Notes: generated from the sequence alone by a model not told the origin. Numbered from the stretch's first letter, positions 1 to 13,659 are shown. The stretch: 64,000 nt of DNA from Bradysia coprophila (GCF_014529535.1 NW_023503307.1:1047739-1111738), one strand, 5' to 3'. Program-made: numbers and translations.

Positions 1-854
1 ATTTAGTAATTCTTTATTTGTATAGAGAGGACATCGCTCTGAATAGTGATGATGATTTTTTATGGTAGAAAAATTTTAGTTTCTTTTTTTTTCGAATTGA
101 ATTTGAGAATCATTTACAGTTGAATTGTAAATTTTTTGTAAAAAAAAAACGTTTTTTGTTTTTCTTTTTGTCGACAAACAAAGAATATTTGTGCGACGAG
201 GAAAAAAGGTTGTTATTCAAGTCATAGTTTACATTCAAATAATCAATTTTTTTTAAATAATTTTTTTTTTTGCTTAATATTCATTGAAATATATATTTTT
301 CGTGTGATGTACAGCAAAAAATACCGTTCAATTTTTGCAGACTTAATACAATCAATTTTTATAATTTTTATAATTTAATCGTAGGAAAATAAAAATCTAA
401 AAAAAGTTAGTAAAAAAAAACATTCAATTCTTTCGCATCTCGTTAACAATTTTAATGTGTTGCCTGTGCCATAAAAAGTTTTTTTTTTTTAAATTGACAA
501 CAACAACAACAAGTGCATTGAAAAAATCGATAGTTTTTGATAATTTTCTTTTTTTTTAATATTTTGATTAAATCTTCAATTTCACATACCGTTTCCACAT
601 TTTGGTACATCATTTCTATAATATATAAAACAAAAATATTGCGATAGAATAGAAGTTATATAAAAACATCAGCAAAAATTTAATCAGTGATAAATTAACT
701 CATAACATAAAAAAAACGAATAAATTCATTAAAATGTATTGCAAGCTAAAATACAAAATTACAATTATAAACAAAAAAATTAATCGTAAAAATATTGCCT
801 ATCTGTGCATAATACTAATGGTTACAGACTTTCCAGAGTCGAAATTAAATCTCA
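1..854. other. Gene-free AT-rich stretch
   Basis: This stretch is very AT-rich with long T and A runs and a short (CAA)n run near 498-511. Several ATGs open only short, low-complexity frames. I see no splice-bounded coding exon on either strand. It could be untranslated or intronic DNA of a gene lying to the left, but nothing in the window proves that. Confidence 0.5.
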
Positions 855-1245
855 CTGTATTCAGATGCTGTGAAATTTCAGCTGATCCACACATAAAATC
901 AAACTTGTTATACTCTTAGGGACCATTCATAAATGACGTCCGCGTTCTGTGGGAGGGGGTGGACTCAAGCGTGACGGCCCTAACACAATTGGGTCAAATT
1001 TGACCATTTTTGCGTGACGATGGGGTAGGTGGAGTCTAGAATCGACCAAAAGTAGTGTACGTCATTTATGAATGGCCCCTTAGACTAAATAGGTATTTAG
1101 TCTAAGGTTATACTTGTTTATACGGTTGAAACTGCTATACGTACGTGTGGTAAAACCGTATAAAGCTGTATAAACAGTTTTGATTATTTGTGTGGATCAG
1201 CTGAAGAAAATTCATGTTGAAATTTCACTGCCTCTAACTGTATCG
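855..1245. mobile_element. Outer foldback MITE, split by another MITE
   Basis: The two arms are inverted relatives. The left arm near 862-905 carries GTGAAATTTCAGCTGATCCA, and the right arm near 1180-1240 carries TGGATCAGCTGA followed by TTGAAATTTCACTGCCTCTA. The same arms, in the same order, recur at 61590-61735 without the central insertion. This shows that the sequence is a dispersed foldback element and that the piece at 919-1079 was inserted into it later. The exact ends are uncertain because the outer tips are degraded. No transposase reading frame is present. Confidence 0.7.
919..1079. mobile_element. 161-bp MITE, PIF/Harbinger-like, nested
   Basis: The terminal inverted repeats are about 21 bp (919-939 and 1059-1079). 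They begin GGGACCATTCATAAATGACG on the left and GGGGCCATTCATAAATGACG when the right end is read inward, one mismatch apart. The element is flanked on both sides by TTA (916-918 and 1080-1082), the three-base target duplication usual for PIF/Harbinger elements. It has no coding capacity. It sits inside the older foldback element at 855-1245. Confidence 0.8.
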
Positions 1246-1655
1246 TGAGAGTAAACAACATTTTTAATTGAAAAAAAAAATTAGTAAAAGTCGGGGATAT
1301 CGGCTGAAGTAGTTTTCTTTTACTTCAGCGTTGATCCGCTTCTCCGGTGATTAATAAAATTAGAGAGCAAACCAAGGCACTCATGCTCCTATATTACAAA
1401 TAAATTCATTCAACATAGACTGCGAAGAATAATCCCACATTATACAGTCCACGGCAAAATGAATAATGAAAAGTTTCCACTCCATTTGAACTATTATTAA
1501 ATGGAAGCTCAATGTCAGCTGAATTGCCGTGGAAAAAGCACGTGATTCGTTTGGATATCGTTGACCTTTTACTTTCATATTTTTTTGAAACTGAAAATAT
1601 TTGTCGCATTAACATTTCGTTGTGTTCGTATATCTGAGGCCTTCATTTTTTTTCT

Positions 1656-1964
1656 TCATTTTTCGTAGTATAGGTCAGAGAATACTATGAAAATAGAGAA
1701 AAATAACAACGTTTCGGAAGCGTAATTTGCACCTTTCCGAGCATACCGAACATTTTTAATGTGTGTGAGTTTAAAATCAAAAAAATCAATTTCCGAATGC
1801 CCTTCACGAAATGCCTTTAGATTGTCTTCCCGAATCTGCTTTCGTTCGCACGATTCGTACACATCTATATTAACGTATAATCTTAGTTTTGATGACTTTG
1901 TGGCCTGCTTCTTCTGTGTTCGTATTCGAACACTCACTGCCATTTTGTGTGGAAAACAATCCAA
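1656..1964 (-). CDS. Possible small ORF, unrecognised
   Basis: A 102-codon frame reads from an ATG at 1964, with a second in-frame ATG at 1943. It encodes a basic N-terminal half containing RIRTQKKQATKSSK, then a mixed charged segment, then a hydrophobic C-terminal tail rich in F, L and I. Base composition inside the frame is less AT-rich than the flanks, which mildly favours coding. I recognise no family and see no clear promoter or poly(A) signal. It may be one exon of a larger gene, a decayed gene or a chance frame. Confidence 0.25.
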   Translation of the reverse strand: MDCFPHKMAVSVRIRTQKKQATKSSKLRLYVNIDVYESCERKQIREDNLKAFREGHSEIDFFDFKLTHIKNVRYARKGANYASETLLFFSIFIVFSDLYYEK

Positions 1965-4810
1965 ATGTTTTAATTTTTTTTTTAAATTTTAATTCTAATA
2001 TTGTCATCTCAGGTAAATTTTCTCCTCGATTTTTGTTAAAACAAAATGAAATATTTGAGAACCCATTGAAATTAATCAAAACATGTTATCAATGAGTTCA
2101 TTCAGGATCTTACGGTCAAATGTTGTTGCCGATTTCAGTCGCCTTGTACGGATTTTAGATCGATATAAATTGAATAGTCTTAACAATCGAAGAACATTTT
2201 TTTTTGCAAAGATACGAGTTTTTAGTTAACAAACAATAAAAGAATTTCGACAACCAAAAATGTTAGTCAACATTATGTGGACGTATAATACCAAGATTTA
2301 GTTTAAGAATTGACTTCAATGATTTCGAGTAAAATGTTTTGTTTGTACAGAAGGCAGAGCTGAGTTTCCCACTTCAGATAAATGTCCGAAGCAAAGATAT
2401 ATTTCCATTAAATTTGTGAATTTTGCAAGTGAACACTGTTCGATATTTGATATAATGTTTTTCGACTATAAGCTTGAATCACTCATGCATGATGTTCTCA
2501 CAAAATTCACAAATTCCGATGATCGATACCTTTGTGAATGAACAAAAGAAAAAGAAAAAAAAAACATTGCCTGGGGAAGATAGTATTTAAGCAACCGAGG
2601 TGATTTTTCTTATGTGTGTTTTTTGTGTGTCCCGAGCCGACGAGGCAAAGCGGCTACAACCACATAGACCAAAGATAAATTTTCAAAAATGTTGCTCATA
2701 AAATTCAATTCTCCTTGCGAAAGGTATATCGAAAATACTTTTTCCGCCTTGGAACGTTCCATTTCATACCATAAAAAATCTCTTATCCGTTACGGACAAG
2801 TAAGCCAATGGTAAATGCAACCGCAAAGCCTTTGCAAAAAAACTTTCGAAAAATTATCGTAAATTGCAGGATCATAGTGCTACAGATACCATAAAATTCC
2901 TCTTTTATAAGTCTACCGAACATTTACACATTGATTCGTTTATATATAGGATGATGCATGAAAATTGTGTCAGCAATTAAGCAAATCATAGTCCGATTAT
3001 TGTAGAACAAAAAATGGCTATGCAAACTATAGCGATGAAAAGTCCACTTTTTGTGTGATTTCTGTTAATCCAAGGCGTAGCCGAGGTTAATAAATTCAGT
3101 AAAACATGACCTTTCAACCTTTTTCCCCTTAATTACTTCCACAACTTTACACACGTACTACAAAACAGAAATTAATTTACGAACCCTAGGCTTGTAAAGG
3201 ATATTTATTATGAAAATCATGTTATACCCATGGCTGAAAATGTCTAGGAAAATATAAGTTTTTGTTTGCATTTAAACTTACATCTAAACTAAAACTCAAT
3301 TTACATTAATTATACAACATGCATACATTCATATACCACATAATAAATACATTTTTACACATTAAATAATCATTACATAAAAATCCCCCCCATTTGAATT
3401 ACACAATACTAAACATAAACAGCAACAAGTGAGTGGAACATATTAAAAAGCGAACACCTTAAAATTTACAACAACAAAAAAAGCTAAATAAAAGTTTAAT
3501 GTTTTTTCTATTTTTATAATCTAAAAATGATCAAAAAAAGGAAGCAACGTTTTTTTTAAGCAATCGGTAAATATTACGAGTTTACCTTTATACTAAGCAT
3601 ATGAGCTGTACAGCAATACTTTAATGATGAATAAAAATAAAAATTAAATAAAAAAAAAACTAAGAAGAAAAATGTTAATCGTTAAATTATTGAAAAAAGT
3701 TGTATAAAAAAATGATTTAAAGAAGAAGAAGAAACCATGAAAATAAAAATAAAAAAATGAAATAAAAAAAAACACAAATTCGATATTTATATTTAAAGAA
3801 AAATGGAATAAATCGATGATGAACATTACGTATTTTTGATAATTGTAATTAAAACTGAATTGTGTATAAACAAACAACAGAAAAACATATTAATTAAAGA
3901 AATAAAAATGGACAACGTTAACGTTATTTAGTGTAATATCATTTCTTCCGATATGTTTTTCAAATTTTTATTTGGAAAATATTTTATAATGGGGGCTGAG
4001 TGATGTTTTTATTATTATTTTTTAATTTTTTTAATTTTTAAAATTGATTTAATTTGTAAAAAGTTTTTAAATTAAAACTATGCATTTGTTTGCAATGAAA
4101 ATCGATTCTTTTTAATTATTTTGATTCCCTTTGATACAGTAAAAAATCTGAATTCCCCATCCTTATCTCTGGAATCAAATTCTTCAAAAATTTATTTCAG
4201 AAATTTTTAATAATTTTATGGAATTTTAGTGTGTTGGCTATGTATGCCATTGAAACCTTTAAAGTCAAAATTCCAATATCTCTTGAAAAATTTCTTCTGT
4301 TCTGGCTCATTACCGATATTTTATGGAAGAAGTCTTATTTATAGAGTCGGTATCAGACCTCCTTCAAAAAAAAAAAAAAAAAAATGCTAAAAAACATAAG
4401 AGATAAGAGTGTCTGCTATCAGAGTTCATAATAGTAATCAAATCAAGATTTTTTAATATATTTGCTTTTCCGAAAGCGGAACTGAGACTTCTACTTCTCG
4501 TGTAAAGTCGCTATAGGCAAACGTTAGCGTTCACAACAATTTCTCGAATGATTAGTGAATAACCTACGGACCTGTCATAATTTTTAAATTGGTAGGGGCA
4601 CAGAGATCGATTATAGTGGCAAGCGCAAGACATCATTATTACAATGGTAACTACAGCTACCGCAGTACCGCACAGGAAAAATTCATTGAAACATTAAACA
4701 ATCTGTAGATTTGTAAATCTGTATATTACATCAAGGTTATAGTTTCTAAATGAGAGTAGTGAGCAGTATGCCTAATTATAAATCGTTCAAATATTTGTCA
4801 CAGTAAACAG
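1965..4810. other. Gene-free stretch, AT-rich
   Basis: I find no convincing exon. The section from 3200 to 4150 is extremely A/T-rich and looks like untranslated or intronic DNA. Short frames here are F/Y/K-rich and low in complexity. Confidence 0.5.
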
Positions 4811-5145
4811 CAGGGCCTACTTTTTGGAAACTAATTTCTTGAATTTCTTGAAATTTCTCGAATTTTCTCGATTTTCTTAAAATTTCTCGAATTCGAGAAA
4901 TTCGAGAAACTTCAAGAAACTCGAGAAATTAGTTTCTTGAAATTTCTTGAATTTCTCGAAGTTTCCCGAATTTCTTGAATTTTCTGGAATTTCTTGAAAT
5001 TTCTCGAATTCGAGAAATTCAAGAAACTTTGAGAAATTCAAGAAATATTTCTCGAAATTTCTTGAATTTCTCGAAGTTTCTTGAATTTCTCAAAGTTTCT
5101 TGAATTTCTCGATTTTCTCTAAAAGTTTCTAAAAAGTAGGCCCTG
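4811..5145. mobile_element. 335-bp hAT-type MITE filled with HSE-like units
   Basis: Terminal inverted repeats of about 22 bp begin CAGGGCCTACTTTTT on the left and read the same inward from the right end. An exact 8-bp target duplication, GTAAACAG, flanks it at 4803-4810 and 5146-5153. A CAGGG tip with an 8-bp duplication is the hallmark of hAT elements. There is no transposase frame, so it is non-autonomous. Almost the entire interior is alternating TTC and GAA blocks: about twenty TTCnnGAA units by eye, several joined into TTCnnGAAnnTTCnnGAA. The left and right halves also pair with each other, giving a long imperfect foldback. Confidence 0.85.
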
Positions 5146-5835
5146 GTAAACAGATATGCATCTAGTCAGATCTAATGAACTGTTGTTGTAATTTGATGAA
5201 CTGACCGTATACTCTGTGAATGACTCAATCCCAGTTCTACCACAAGAACCATGATTTTTAATAAAACAGTAAGATGACATGACCTCTATAATAAATGTGG
5301 AATATTAATCACTTTCGAATGCTTGTTTCGGTTACAAGCCCCAGTTATAACTCATTAACCCTCATAAAAAACGTTACTTACATTACATTAAACTCGAAAA
5401 CAAGTTGCCATTATGGTACTACCTATTGTGGGGAAGTGGCGCAAGTTTTCATAAATTACCACAGTTTAAACATGCATCAGGTATTGCTATTAGTAATGAG
5501 TTATAATTGGTATACAAGTGGAATATTTGGTTAGAAACGCTATTGGTTTACACTTTGTTACATCAAACAGGTGGGATAAATTTATGGTGAAACAGACTGT
5601 TTCTCCAGTTTCTGAAGAACACTTCGCTGAAAATTAAGATTATACTTTCAAGGGACAAAAATTAGGATTGTAAATAGGTAAGCGTGAATACGTGCCCAGA
5701 ATTAAGTCTTTCATATAAAGAGAAAATATTTTCACTACACAACGCAGAATATCGCACCATATTGTTTAATTAAGTTTTTCTTATGCAAATCACTAAAGTG
5801 TTAATTAAAGTGGTACGAGGAGTCGTGGATTGAGT
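5146..5835. other. Gene-free stretch before the DUF1091 gene
   Basis: The stretch holds one 79-codon frame at 5295-5534 that has no recognisable domain, no splice context and ordinary intergenic composition. I treat it as chance. Nothing else is evident. Confidence 0.4.
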
Positions 5836-5843
5836 TATAAATA
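5836..5843 (+). promoter_or_regulatory. TATA box candidate for the DUF1091 gene
   Basis: TATAAATA lies 31 nt upstream of the ATG at 5867, and a TCATTA initiator-like sequence lies at about 5859-5864. If both are used, the 5' leader would be only a few bases long. The real start site may lie elsewhere. Confidence 0.4.
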
Positions 5844-5866
5844 CGTACGTAAGTAAAGTCATTATT

Positions 5867-6518
5867 ATGCGCTGCAAAAGAAATGATTGGCTATTTTGGT
5901 CCTACATATGGTTGAGTGTATCTGTTGCAATCGAATGTGATAGTTTTTTGGAGAGGCAGGTAAAAGAGATGATAATTTTTCGTGCAACATTTAAATATAA
6001 AATGGAAGTTCATCTTTCAGGGTGTCAAACTCAGATTGGAAAGAGTAAAATGTAAATGTGCACCTGATTTTTGCCATGTCAAATGCAGCGTTAAGTTTAT
6101 ATCGCGGAACAGAGCTGATTTGAATCTTATTGTGACATTACTGAACCCGTTAAATTATCTTCGATACCATATGATACACTATTCCAAGCACAGCAACAAC
6201 GAATATCGTCCATTGTTGCTCAATTTAAAAGACGAATTTTGTCACACATATTCGAATCGTTCAAGCATAACACCTCTGACTATAATATTGAACATTATAG
6301 AAAAATATATAAATTTCAATAAGCCGTGCCCTTGGCTTCCTGGAGAATATTACATAAAAGACTTCAATTTCGGAATAACACATTTGCCAAACTTAATACC
6401 TGAAGGACGTCACTTGCTGAATGTAAGTGGATATACTCAGTCAAATGCTAATATTGCCGTTTTTGAGATATATTTTCAAATTACGAACCATGGCACATTG
6501 GATCTACGAGTTGGGTGA
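5867..6518 (+). CDS. DUF1091 family small secreted protein
   Basis: The gene has two coding exons, 5867-5959 and 6021-6518, separated by a 61-nt GT-AG intron in phase 0, and encodes 196 residues. The first exon gives a hydrophobic leader (LFWSYIWLSVSVAIEC) that looks like a signal peptide. The second carries the DUF1091 pattern: Cys-rich start (KCKCAPDFCHVKC), an SRNRADLNL block, NEYRPLLLNLKDEFC, an FNKPCPW motif and a closing LIPEGRHLL block. DUF1091 proteins are a large, fast-evolving family in flies, secreted and distantly MD-2-like; their ligands are largely unknown. The family call rests on motif spacing, not on strong identity. It is not in an obvious cluster here, although such genes often occur in arrays. 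Confidence 0.75.
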
Positions 6519-7143
6519 TTTGAAAAGTGGAAAAAATGTGGCAATTTGGCTCGATGTTCCAGTTGGCTTCCTGCAGAAGTAGTTGAATTTAATACATTAA
6601 ATCTTTAATGGTTGGTTTTGGTTTTTATGGAAATGGTAATTAAATCAAATTAATTGAGAAATTTTATTTGAAATTCAAATTCAAAGTCGAATCAGACCCC
6701 CCGTGACTGAGAGGAAATACATTTTTTTGCTGTTGGTTGAGAGTACAATATACGGTTCAAACAATAGCATAGAATGGTTAGTTCTTTTGCAATAGCGTAC
6801 ATGCATTGCCCATCATCAACATTTTTATGTCCTTGAATGAGCTTGTTGAGTTTAGAAAGAAAAAAAGATTTAAAGCGGATTCTTCGGAAACATTATTATA
6901 TATTATTATTTAAATTCTCAGAACATTTTCATAGTTTGTAAATATTTAATTCATTGGCAGCTGCTATTTGCGCCCGAGTGCAAATAGTCAATGTATGAGG
7001 TATTTGCAGTCGAATGGTCTGCAAACATTATGAAATATGATTACGCGCGGCGAGACACTCCTCTTTCTAGGCGGGATACAAAAAAAAAGTATTTATTGCA
7101 TCGCGCATTCTCCACGTCCACATACATGAAAATTCACTTAAAT
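6519..7143. other. Intergenic; poly(A) signal for the SLC6 gene
   Basis: No gene is seen. On the minus strand an AATAAA lies at 7097-7092, about 50 nt past the SLC6 stop codon, in a good place to end that transcript. Confidence 0.5.
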
Positions 7144-10100
7144 CTACGTTTTGTATTTGCCCAATAAAATAAATAATTTTTCTCTCCAGTACGAATGGCC
7201 AGATGTTTCGACTTGTTTAATTCGTCGTTCCCTCGCATCTTGCTTAAATTGAGTCCATTCGACCCGTTTCGTCAAGTCGCTAGGACCCCAATCGAACGGG
7301 GTCGTGACTTCTTTCAATGCAGTCCAAACGGATGTCTTGGAGCGGCACATTACCTCGTAAACAGCCCATATGGGAAACTGGAGACAAAATATATTTAGAA
7401 AAGATTTCAATAAGTACCAAGAGCAGACTAATAAATCAACATACTTGAAGTACACCAAATGCAAATATTGTCCATCCAATGGCTGGAAAAGTTTCAATTT
7501 GAAGTTTTAGGTTTTTCTCAAGCAATGACAACAAATTAAATGGAAAATTTTTCAAATTCAATCAATTAATCGGTAGACAATTAATCGCTACAAAACTGTT
7601 AAATCTGCTACTTCATTTGTGTAAAGTATGTCCTAGTGTTTGATACAACAATCTATTACTTCAATATTTTTATGACACATTTCACTATATATAAGAGAAA
7701 GGACACTGGCCAAAGCTCATATTGTCCGTCGTTATCAATAGCAGATCAATCAAATTTTGGTAAATCGAATTATTCATGTTTACTTTCTGAGATCTATTCA
7801 AATTTATAGGCAAAGTTCAGTCAGTATTAAACTTCTGAATTTTTACTTGGAACTTTGTGAATGGACAGAGTCTTACCAATGTATTCTTCTGGATAATTTA
7901 GTTTGCTGTACGTCAACGGTCTTATAGATATGGCCGAATAAACAAAGATTACAATCATCAAAACCGGAGTGACAACACTCCAACAAATTCGCCAGTAAAA
8001 TGAAACCGGTTTACCACTCATATACTCAATGTCCCAGCAAAAATTTTCTAGGCCTGTACAATGAAAACAATGAATAGTATTAAACTCCTCAACAATTCGT
8101 TGGCGGAAAACTTATACCATACACCCAGAATATTGCAACGACCTCTGCAATAGCTAGGGGAAAAACAATTAATGTGCCACCGAAATGGTCCACCAAATTC
8201 AACATCCATTGGCCGCCCTGAAAAATACCAAGTCATTTTTTTTTCGTCACAATCGACGCAATTTCAACCTACTGGGCATGTGTAAATGAGACCCAACAGA
8301 AATTCGGCAGCACACGTTGCCAGTGCCACCACCCAAAAATTCCAATGGAATTGATCACAGATAACCGTCACGACGGCACTTTGGAGCGCAATTAAACATC
8401 CGATTCCCAACACGAATAACATAAAGAAGAACAGCGCCGAGAATGCCTGAGACAATAGATTTGAATTTTCGATTTCTTTTTTTTGCATTTTTAGTCTTGA
8501 CATCAATTCATTTACCTGCGGAAGAATGTCGAATTTTGATATGGCATCAGGATAGCTGAATGAACACAAAATTTAGAAAACAATTTTCGTTTGTCGAATT
8601 TGCTCTGGCTAACCTTATGAAAGCCAATCCCGTTCCGCTCTTAACAACATCCCCTATATCCTCAATGCCTAAGTTGTGTGCTAGATTTCCAAGTATGGCA
8701 AATATTGTGAAACCGCCAATTAGACTGGTAAGTGTGTCTATCGATGTAACGATCATAGCATCTCTAAATTAGAAAATGTTATTGATCTCTCAGATGGCAA
8801 CAATATGACCATTATAGTTGTGGAGTTGGTTATGTTTGTTTCTGCAAAAGCTTATTGCAACAACTTACCTGTGTATGTTGTGGTCAAACGGATTGTAGGA
8901 AGCGTACATAACAATGGGACCGAAACTAACACCTAGTGAAAAGAACAATTGTACGATCGCCTCTTTCCAGACCTAAAAGTTTAAAACTGAATGTTCACTG
9001 TCGTCTCCTTCATTTTTCCTTTCAAATTTTTCTCACCATTGGATTGAGCAGATGCTCCCACTGGAGAATTAAAAAAGTAAAATTAACACAACCAACGATC
9101 TTTCCAATGGTTCACTATTTTACGTACTTGTGGTTTAATGAAGTAAATAATGCCTTTGGCTGCACCCTGAAGAGTACAGGCGTGCACCAGAAGAATGGTT
9201 ATTATCACGTAAGGAAATAAAGCCAGGAAATATGACGCTTTACCGGAACTCTTAACCCCTTTTACTATAACTAAATAGGCAACTGTCCACGCTCCGAACA
9301 AGCATAATACCAGTTTCCAATCAGGAGTACCTTTCAAAATTATCTCACAGTCAGAGTTTATTAATACCACCAAAAGCTCTAATGTCTTACCTATTCCATC
9401 GGAAATATCATTTTTCTCCTTCAGTACGTAGTCCCTAAAATGTTACAATTCAATTAGAATTTCGATTTCTTTTCCCTACATTTCGTACAAAAAATATTTT
9501 TGCGAACTACTAACTCCACTAGTTCTGTTCGATGTGCTATTCGAATTTTGCATGGAATCAATACAATCTGATCCCCACGATTCCCAGCATCTGGACCATG
9601 GAAGTTCGCTAGCGAATGATGCTATTAAGTAGTAAATAGTTAACGCGATTAGCGAACAGTAGTAGGTACAGAGGCACGTTGCTGCTACAATTTGTCCAAC
9701 TCCCACACCTAAATATAAATTCGTTAAACATTTTCATTTCGATATTTCCTTTTCAATCACACACCCCGAAACAACGGACAAACATTATACATTTTCACCG
9801 AGCTTCGACTACAAAATTGACCGATTGCCATCTCGAAGTAATACATTGGTCGTCCTGAAAGTGGAATTACAAAAATTAGATATTCATTTGATGTCAAGGT
9901 TGTGGTCTTCCAAGCATTAGCAATGAATCAAAGCTTAACGGAAAACTTACCAATTACTATCAGTACAAATACGTAAGGAATTAGAAACGCTCCTCCACCA
10001 TTCTCGTACCTGAATAATCGGAAAATGTTCAGTTAACTTTAATGAATGAAAGGGAACTAATTATAGAATAAAAGAATACTTGCGCGACGAACGGGAACCG

Positions 10101-10277
10101 CCATATGTTTCCTAATTTTAAAGTAAAATTTGTTCATTTTTGGTTTTTCACCCAGATTATTCCCAATAAGTCATTACTCCATTACTTACCTAAACCAACA
10201 CTGTTCGCTATACAGACCATTAAAAACTGCCATTTATTAGACCAGACTGCTCGTTTTTCTGGCTCATTTTTTGATGC
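7144..10277 (-). CDS. SLC6 family sodium-coupled amino acid/neurotransmitter-type transporter (5' end not resolved)
   Basis: There are sixteen coding exons. On the plus-strand scale they are 10190-10277, 10084-10111, 9951-10009, 9765-9854, 9480-9708, 9391-9434, 9128-9330, 9037-9060, 8869-8972, 8614-8763, 8516-8555, 8273-8446, 8118-8217, 7877-8053, 7445-7482 and 7144-7377. They join in frame to 593 residues. TM1 has the family motif CIANSVGLGNIWRFPF, whose unwound A-N...G-N region binds sodium. The next segment has AYENGGGAFLIPY. The second extracellular loop has the conserved Cys pair in ELPWSRCWESWGSDC, followed by NST and NRT glycosylation sites. Later segments include FFSLGVSFGPIVMY and the TM10-12 region. 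The intron after exon 2 starts with GC, the only choice that keeps VAYENGGG in frame. Exon 8 is only 24 nt. The N-terminal exon with the ATG is missing: upstream of 10277 the frame runs back to a stop without an ATG. The substrate cannot be told from sequence; the general look is that of insect orphan SLC6 and nutrient amino acid transporters. Confidence 0.9.
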
Positions 10278-12316
10278 CTTGAAAATACAGAGTTTTATCA
10301 AAATTTGATTTAAAACGAAGCGATCGTTATGGTGAACAAAGTGATGGCGAAACTAGTCGGTAACCATTTCAAGATCGATAACAAAAAGACAATCTAAAAA
10401 GTTCATTCTTTTCGCACCGCACTTGAACAGACGTATTTTAAATATTTGGAACATAATCTTCGCGTCATGGTTAATGGATTTTTTATACTATCCAAACAAA
10501 AAAGTGTACCGAATTCCGGGTTCACTTCCGAAATGAATGAATGATGAATTTACAACATCACTCACACTAAACTAAAAATTTTCCACTCATCAAAATGCAA
10601 AAATTTCGTTTGTTTTGGAAAGAATGAATGCCTTATCCGCAAACGACTCCACACGACATTTAGTTCAATGAAACAGACATTTGTGAAGAAAAGAGGAAAT
10701 TACCCCGTGACTTACGTAAGTAATGTTTCTAAGAAATGAAAAAAAAAATTAGTTTAGGAGTCAAATGAATTTCAATAGTTTAGAACAGTTTCTCTGATGT
10801 GAGAATGATGGGGATGTTCAGTTCAAAAAGCAGACCACATTTTTCCTGTTTTTAAGAAAAGAAGTAACAGATTAATCGGTCTATTGTTCTTCGTTCTATA
10901 TTTTACCATGGAACTATATGCTCCTTGCCCTAAATTATTAAATAAAAGTTTAGTGTAAAATTGGGGAGTTCGAAATCAGAGCACATTTTGTTCTATTTTT
11001 GTACGTTATCTATCCCCTGACTTATATTCTTCATCTCCAACATATTGAATGGAATTAGTGTTATGAATCTACTTGATCCACACCGATTTAAAAATTATTG
11101 AAAGCTAATTATTAACTCAATTTACAGTCACTAACCTCATTTGTCATTTCCATAATGGAAAAAATGTACAAGAAAATCAACTTCTTTTCTCGATTCAGAT
11201 AATTTTTCACTCAACCACTCTATCACTAAAAGTTCAGTACGACAATATTAGACATCCGAAACGGTAATTGTCGAATTCTACTGTTAAAAATTGCACACTA
11301 GACAAGTAGATTAAAACATTGACAAACGATTTATGAAACAAAGATATTCATTTATAAATCGTCATACATATATTCTCATTACCATTCAATGTACACAGTT
11401 ATTACCATTTGAATATACCTGATAACATTTCGACGAGAATGTTACAGACTTTTAGCTGAACAAATAAATAAACCCTGGGTGACTCGTACGGCATGGTAGT
11501 ATCAGATCTAGCTTTCCCTAGCATTTCTTTATTCAGAGGTTACCTATTGTTAGGGAAACTATCCGAAAATGCACTTTGCTTTATTGATTAGTCTTGCTCT
11601 TTACCATTTGAATATAGAATTGCCTTGGTCATCTGATATCGAGAACGACGAGTCAGCGATGATGGTGGCTAAAGATGTCCTATAAATCGGAATGTATTTT
11701 GAAAATATTGAAGAATTAGATTTTGCACAAATGAAGTAACAGATTTAAAGATTTTGTTACGATGCGCCTGCTGTTCCTAAAAACTTAATGTCACAAGTCG
11801 CAGCGATCTTAAAACCTACTAATAAACGCTCAACCCCGGATACATCGTACAAGTCTTCACATGTTTAAATGAAGGTTTCGATGAATTTATAAAGAACAAG
11901 CAGACAAGTGTTTAACTGAAATGTATATTTTCTGTTAACATTTGTTGTTTTCTTCTCATCTGTTGAGACAATTTTGCTCTGTGTCAGATGTTTAGATTGA
12001 TCGATGATTCACTGGAAAACAAATTACAGACTAGGGATCTTTTACTTGCTTCAATTATATAAGTACTATGAACACCTCAAAGTGCCCGTCATGCTACAAT
12101 CTCTTATTTGTTTAGTCCAGTTTGTTCCAAACATTCATTCAGATCTTGTGACTCATACATATTTTGAAATGTATGTGATTGTGTGGAACAAAGTGGAATA
12201 ATAAGAGACCAATAAAATTCATTTCTGTAGGTAGATACTCTTTCATACTTTTTATATTAAACTTCAGTTGGATCGTATCACAAATGGCTCTATTTCCATT
12301 TTGAATACATTTCAGC
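10278..12316. other. Intergenic; should contain the SLC6 5' exon(s)
   Basis: The SLC6 start exon is expected here or further right, but no frame is convincing. One ATG-led frame on the minus strand (about 10465-10405) could splice in phase 0 to 10277 through a weak donor; I do not assert it. Around 11640-11760 are degraded pieces of the dispersed repeat whose other copies lie at 16.9, 19.1, 42.4 and 54.7 kb. Confidence 0.4.

Positions 12317-13659
<1,343 letters not shown>

Noticed and set aside
3644-3877. 77-codon Phe/Tyr-rich frame on the minus strand
   Set aside because: Product of an extreme A/T run; low-complexity translation.
5295-5534. 79-codon plus-strand frame
   Set aside because: No domain, no signal peptide, no splice context; composition equals the flanks.
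10405-10465. ATG-led frame as SLC6 first exon
   Set aside because: The donor is weak and the peptide has no family resemblance; left as unresolved.
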